The notes below the pieces were generated by a model. That model ran no database searches. It worked only from the letters and a program-made list of their open reading frames with translations, and was not told the DNA's origin. Positions 37,144 to 40,605 of a DNA stretch of 40,605 nt are shown here, piece by piece (positions within the stretch are counted from its first letter, which is position 1; every line of letters starts with the position of its first letter). The translations under genes and the position numbers were made by a program. This DNA is from Actinomycetota bacterium (GTDB lineage Bacteria; Actinomycetota; Actinomycetes; Nanopelagicales; Nanopelagicaceae). Location: the NCBI GenBank assembly GCA_026393015.1, contig JAPLBA010000119.1, positions 1-40,605 on the forward strand. The letters are read 5' to 3'.

Positions 37144-37832
37144 TGCCATTTAAACCTCTATGGCTGATCATCCACGTCTTCTTGCTGGTCTACTGGTTGG
37201 GTGCTGATCTCGGCGTCTACTACTCCAGTAAATTTGTGGTGCGACGCGACCTCAGTAACGAGACGCGTGCCACCGTTGCCAAAGTAATGGAAGCAGTCGA
37301 TCTCTCCCCTCGAATCTGCCTCGTGCTCTTTCTTCCCAGCGGTATCTCTTTAATGGCAACAGATCCACACGGAGTCTCGTGGCTTTCCTGGCAACTTGCG
37401 ACGCTTTCATGGGTACTCTCATTTGGGTGGCTCTACATGGTCGTCACGCAATACCGCACGCACGGCAAGAATCCATTCCTCAGCAAAGCCGATCTCTACA
37501 TTCGCTACGCTCTCATCGTGGGATTGATCGGCATGGGGCTCTACACGATCATCGCCAGCGAGCCCTTCGGCGTCACCACTAATCCCAAGTGGCTCGGCGG
37601 CAAAGTCCTCGTTTACGCGATTGCCATCGCTGGCGGTGTAGGAATTCGCAAAGCTTTGGTTCCCTTCGGCCCCGCTTTTGGTTCAATCATGAGCAAGGGC
37701 TCGACTCCAGAAGCCGAAGACGCTTTAACGGCATCGATGAAGCGCGCCATTCCTTGGGTACACCTCATTTGGCTCTGCGTGATCATCGCCGCAATACTTG
37801 GAATCACCAAGCCGGGTATGAAGTTCTTCTAG
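37143..37832 (+). CDS. Unrecognised six-helix membrane protein
   Basis: A 229-residue protein with about six hydrophobic segments (about residues 6-24, 57-73, 80-100, 119-139, 149-167, 204-222). The start WLIIHVFLLVYWLGADLG, with a His in helix 1 and WVHLIW in the last helix, resembles the His-containing N-terminus of CopD/DUF2269-like membrane proteins, where histidines can bind heme or copper; this is a weak resemblance only. It is coupled to the bicupin gene by a one-base overlap and ends at a CTAG shared with the convergent gene. Confidence 0.75.
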   Translation: MPFKPLWLIIHVFLLVYWLGADLGVYYSSKFVVRRDLSNETRATVAKVMEAVDLSPRICLVLFLPSGISLMATDPHGVSWLSWQLATLSWVLSFGWLYMVVTQYRTHGKNPFLSKADLYIRYALIVGLIGMGLYTIIASEPFGVTTNPKWLGGKVLVYAIAIAGGVGIRKALVPFGPAFGSIMSKGSTPEAEDALTASMKRAIPWVHLIWLCVIIAAILGITKPGMKFF

Positions 37833-38293
37833 AACCAATCAGCAATGTGCGCGGTTGGTGACTCATTGGGGATTCGCCGTTCCTCAATGAGGGTAAATTT
37901 CACGATTGCGCCATGTTCAAAGGTTTGCCACACCCTCGTGCGGTAATCGCCCGTGAGATTGTGAATCGTTTCCAAGATAGTGCGATCTGGATTCTTCTTC
38001 CAATAATAAGGAAACATTAAAGTCTGCTCGTCGACGATATGAGTACGACCCATAAAATCGTCATCTTCGAAGAGCATGTCATTGCCGCGTACTTTGGCTC
38101 GGAAATCTAAGATCTCCGGTTCTTTACCTTCGCGCGTATAAATGATGCGCTCATACCACTCCTCACCAATCAAGCGAGTCTCTTGCCGGCTGCCGTACTT
38201 CTCAATCAGCGTGCCGTCGGGATTATGGTGGGCATAAGTGCCCTCCCAAACGCCGGTAACGCCATGTAGGAAATCTTCCAGAGTGCGTGTCAT
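37829..38293 (-). CDS. Lipocalin-like beta-barrel protein (DUF3598-like)
   Basis: A 154-residue soluble, beta-strand-rich protein. GVWEGTYAHHNPDGTLIEK at residues 13-31, followed by SRQETRLIG, matches the opening of lipocalin-like DUF3598 proteins, which bind small ligands. No signal peptide. It overlaps the upstream gene by four bases (ATGA) and is the last gene of the livF-headed operon. Function unknown; ligand binding is inference from the fold. Confidence 0.65.
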   Translation of the reverse strand: MTRTLEDFLHGVTGVWEGTYAHHNPDGTLIEKYGSRQETRLIGEEWYERIIYTREGKEPEILDFRAKVRGNDMLFEDDDFMGRTHIVDEQTLMFPYYWKKNPDRTILETIHNLTGDYRTRVWQTFEHGAIVKFTLIEERRIPNESPTAHIADWF

Positions 38294-38973
38294 CTTGGGT
38301 CTCCATTCAATTCAGCGAGGACGTACGAAGTCTTCAAGACATCCCAGTAAATTTTAACTAACTGATTCGAACCGGGCATGACCCAGACCTGCTCAGGTGC
38401 CCAACCGTAGTGATCCAAGTGGTAGGTGTAGTGGTACGTATCAAAAGTTCCTGCAGGTACCGTGATGCGCTCCTCCCCCACAAACTCAATATCAAATTCC
38501 CACTCCCCCAACATCGGTCCGGTGGAGCCATCGGGAGAGTGCGACGAGTTCAAAATATTGGTGACTCGCTGGCGCTGAGGTCCGCCATGTTTGTAGAGCG
38601 ATGCATGCAAGCAATCGCAGAGAACTGGGTGCGCACCAAAAGAAGCGGCTGGGCCGGGTGTCTTCATCGTTTGGCTCACGCGACCGCCACCAGCAATCAT
38701 GGCCTCGCAATGCGCTTCATTCTCGTCGAAGGTAAACCAGCCGGAACCTTCGTGCTTTCCCTTGATCACAATTCGGATGTACGCCTCTTCAGGGGTGAAG
38801 CCATTCATGGAGTAGGTGACATCTCGCATGATCTCGGTGTCATCCATTTCACAACGCGCCCGCACGACCCGGTGCCCATCTTGATGTGTCGTGACGGTAA
38901 ACCATTCGCGACCACGTTCCCCGCGTTCGTCGTGGATATAGTCGATCCGACCAGACCAGGCATGTTGCTCCAT
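38290..38973 (-). CDS. Unrecognised beta-rich protein (weak DUF3108-like C-terminus)
   Basis: A 227-residue cytoplasmic protein without recognised catalytic motif. ERITVPAGTFDTYHYTYHL at residues 168-186 resembles the conserved strand of DUF3108-type proteins; Cys119/Cys121 (LCDCLH) are notable. ATG 38973 has GGGAGG seven bases upstream and shares one base with the VOC stop (TAATG); an in-frame start at 38988 is less likely. It sits between the VOC and lipocalin-like genes with overlaps on both sides. Confidence 0.65.
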   Translation of the reverse strand: MEQHAWSGRIDYIHDERGERGREWFTVTTHQDGHRVVRARCEMDDTEIMRDVTYSMNGFTPEEAYIRIVIKGKHEGSGWFTFDENEAHCEAMIAGGGRVSQTMKTPGPAASFGAHPVLCDCLHASLYKHGGPQRQRVTNILNSSHSPDGSTGPMLGEWEFDIEFVGEERITVPAGTFDTYHYTYHLDHYGWAPEQVWVMPGSNQLVKIYWDVLKTSYVLAELNGDPR

Positions 38974-39926
38974 TAAATGGCCTCCCATAGCTCGATGAAC
39001 GCGCCTTCAGGTGTTTCAGCAGAAGCAAGGCGAGCCTTGCCGTGGATCGGATCATCGGTAATGAGTGGAGCAGAGAGCACTACGCCACCTTGTTTCGTGA
39101 CGACTTCCAGTGCACCGTCGAGATCGTGGGTTTTAAACGACCACCCCGAGTGTCCAAGTGCTTTACCGGGGCGCTGTTCGGCGCGTAGATCGCGCGGAGG
39201 TTCTACGTTATTTACCTTGATCACTTCGATGCGGGCAGTGCTCTCTCCGGCAAGGAATACCAAAGTGATTTCAGCATCAGCAGGAAGCTGTGCCATCTTA
39301 TTAAGGCCCTCGGAAGTGAAGCTCACGTCATACCACTTCGCCATTCCAAGACCTTCCGGTCCAAAGAAGGCGGTGAGACCCTCGAGATCGCGCACTCCGC
39401 AGACCACTGAAGTGAGCTCCGTGTAAGGAAGGTCTGGATTGGCCTCCCATGCCTTAGTAACGCGGGCATTCTTGGCTTCCACAAAAACCACTGCGGTGCC
39501 TTCAGGGCCGAAGAGAAATGCTTCGGTGATTTCGACAACTGTCTCACCGAGCGGTACCTGATACGCCTCAGGTTGGCGCACCCATTTGTGGCCCGCTTTG
39601 TTCATCTGCTCATACGTGGCCGCGCTATCTTTCGTATAAAGATCAAGTGCATGAAAGCCGAGTTCACTCGTGTGTGGATGGCGAGCCGTAAGAGAATCAG
39701 CATTCTGCGTGCGAAAAAGGTAGACCTGACCGGTGTCGGATCCCGCGGCACAAAGTACCTTTACTTCGATCTCTCCCTCAACGTTGTATACCTTCTTAGC
39801 CACATCAGCGGAGATCACTCCACTCTTGCAGTTATCCCAACCGAGCTCGCCACACCAAAAATCTAAGTGAGGTGCAAAATCTTGCACACCCACAAAGGCG
39901 CCTGTTACTCCAGTAATTAACGTCAT
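38973..39926 (-). CDS. VOC-family protein (glyoxalase/dioxygenase superfamily)
   Basis: A 317-residue protein made of vicinal-oxygen-chelate repeats: an N-terminal pair opening with TGAFVGVQDFAPHLDFWCGELGW and a C-terminal pair opening with LTSVVCGVRDLEGLTAFFGPEGLGM, each ending in a typical GAFIELWE/GTAVVFVE strand. Members include glyoxalases, extradiol dioxygenases and epimerases; the metal ligands are not obvious here, so the activity is open. The start ATG 39926 overlaps the PPOX-fold gene by four bases; a longer frame to 40091 would lie inside that gene. Confidence 0.85.
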   Translation of the reverse strand: MTLITGVTGAFVGVQDFAPHLDFWCGELGWDNCKSGVISADVAKKVYNVEGEIEVKVLCAAGSDTGQVYLFRTQNADSLTARHPHTSELGFHALDLYTKDSAATYEQMNKAGHKWVRQPEAYQVPLGETVVEITEAFLFGPEGTAVVFVEAKNARVTKAWEANPDLPYTELTSVVCGVRDLEGLTAFFGPEGLGMAKWYDVSFTSEGLNKMAQLPADAEITLVFLAGESTARIEVIKVNNVEPPRDLRAEQRPGKALGHSGWSFKTHDLDGALEVVTKQGGVVLSAPLITDDPIHGKARLASAETPEGAFIELWEAI

Positions 39927-40348
39927 GAGTTCAACCCATATATCCGGTAGCGACTTGGATTCACCACACCAAGTTGTGTCCCCTCGTTGGAAAGCGTGCG
40001 TTGCATGCCAGCTAATGCTTCTTCGCCGAGAGTGGAACGGATGAGCCACTCCCATTTCTCTTGTGCTGCTGGGCCAACTGAAAGTTCGCACTCGCCCCAG
40101 ATAGTGAGGTGAGCAAGATCGCCATCACGTGAGATCGAGATACAGACACGAGGATCGCGCTTAATATTCTTATTCTTCTGCTTTCCCGTGACGCTGAGAT
40201 AAAGCGCATCTTGGTCATATCCCAGCACTACCGGGGTGACATGTGGCCCACCATCGGGAGAGACCGTGGCGAGGTGAACCCATTTTCCAGGCGTGTTGAG
40301 CGTCTCAAGTGCACTCACCAATTCTGCATCTAGGTGCACGCGTGCCAT
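39923..40348 (-). CDS. Pyridoxamine 5'-phosphate oxidase-fold (PPOX/FDOR) flavin or F420 protein
   Basis: A 141-residue split-barrel protein with WVHLATVSPDGGPHVTPVVLGYD and LYLSVTGKQKNKNIKRDPRVCISI, the hallmark of the PPOX/F420-dependent reductase family. These bind FMN or coenzyme F420 and reduce or oxidise small molecules. Which cofactor is used here cannot be decided. It starts two bases after the livF stop and overlaps the VOC gene. Confidence 0.85.
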   Translation of the reverse strand: MARVHLDAELVSALETLNTPGKWVHLATVSPDGGPHVTPVVLGYDQDALYLSVTGKQKNKNIKRDPRVCISISRDGDLAHLTIWGECELSVGPAAQEKWEWLIRSTLGEEALAGMQRTLSNEGTQLGVVNPSRYRIYGLNS

Positions 40349-40350
40349 CT

Positions 40351-40605
40351 TTAGCCTGTGTGACCGAGGTACGCAGCGACAACTGCGGGGTCGTCCTTGA
40401 GCGATTCGGATGTGCCGCTGATGGCAACAACGCCGCGTTCAAGCACATATCCACGCTGTGAAATTTGCAAGGCTAAGCGAGCTTGTTGCTCCACGAGCAG
40501 AATCGTGAGGCCCTTTTCCTTATGAAGTCGCTTGAGGTAGCCAAACATTTCAATTACTAGGCGCGGGGCCAGACCAAGGCTCGGTTCATCGAGCATCAAG
40601 AGACG
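40351..40605 (-). CDS. livF: ABC transporter ATP-binding protein LivF-type (5' part outside window)
   Basis: The last 85 codons of an ABC ATPase; the gene enters from the right edge. Seen: Walker B/D-loop MLDEPSLGLAP and LLVEQQARLAL, which replaces the switch His as is usual in LivF, and the ending AAYLGH. LivF works with LivG, two permeases and a binding protein in uptake of branched-chain amino acids, amides or aromatic acids. It is directly coupled to the PPOX-fold gene, tying the uptake system to this operon. Confidence 0.9.
   Translation of the reverse strand, partial: RLLMLDEPSLGLAPRLVIEMFGYLKRLHKEKGLTILLVEQQARLALQISQRGYVLERGVVAISGTSESLKDDPAVVAAYLGHTG

Noticed and set aside
34028-40605. 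Horizontally acquired genomic island with mobile element
   Set aside because: No transposase, integrase, tRNA or flanking repeat is visible, and base composition looks similar to the core; accessory content alone does not prove transfer.

Overview
The window looks like a core chromosomal segment of a member of the Actinomycetota with short intergenic gaps. The gene order nrdR - LysM protein/lexA - hflX - dapF - miaA - miaB - recX - recA - DUF3046 - clgR - cinA - pgsA - rimO - rodZ-like - ftsK - rnj - dapA - thyX - dapB - M16 peptidase - pnp - rpsO matches the arrangement known from Mycobacterium and Streptomyces. The actinobacterial SOS motif (CGAAC-N4-GTTCG), the SAM-IV riboswitch, DUF3046, DUF4192 and ClgR support the same placement. 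Class II (B12-dependent) ribonucleotide reductase and ThyX are present; a small, streamlined (perhaps aquatic) genome is plausible but is inference. I see no tRNA, rRNA, CRISPR, IS element or phage gene.

Layout. 1-1346: 3' truncated metY behind a SAM-IV riboswitch whose expression platform covers a small leader ORF. 1347-3455: DUF4192 protein and two unrecognised exported proteins. 3555-7498: Nudix hydrolase, then the nrdR-nrdJ operon (minus) with NrdR-box and DnaA-box candidates. 7758-9091: SOS divergon of a LysM cell-wall protein and lexA. 9114-16768: hflX, dapF, a plus-strand DMT exporter, miaA, miaB, recX, recA, DUF3046. 16799-21717: TetR regulator, clgR, cinA, pgsA, rimO, rodZ-like. 21844-33842: ftsK, rnj, dapA, thyX, a plus-strand GNAT-azlC-azlD operon, dapB, M16 peptidase, pnp, rpsO. 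34028-40605: an accessory region made of a plus-strand operon (CxxC redoxin, acyl-CoA ligase, His-tailed bicupin, membrane protein) converging on a minus-strand operon (LivF, PPOX-fold protein, VOC protein, two beta-rich orphan proteins).

Functional themes. DNA synthesis and damage response (nrdJ/nrdR, thyX, lexA, recA, recX, LysM division inhibitor), lysine/peptidoglycan precursor synthesis (dapA, dapB, dapF), RNA metabolism (rnj, pnp, miaA, miaB, rimO) and envelope growth (ftsK, rodZ-like, pgsA) sit together. A striking shared signal is a TAnnnT -10 hexamer placed 6-7 nt before the start codon of eleven genes that head transcription units. This implies leaderless mRNAs and helps to fix several start codons (lexA, ftsK, thyX, dapA, the redoxin). 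The most novel-looking parts are the 34-40.6 kb cluster, the metY leader, and the palindrome-covered start region of thyX.
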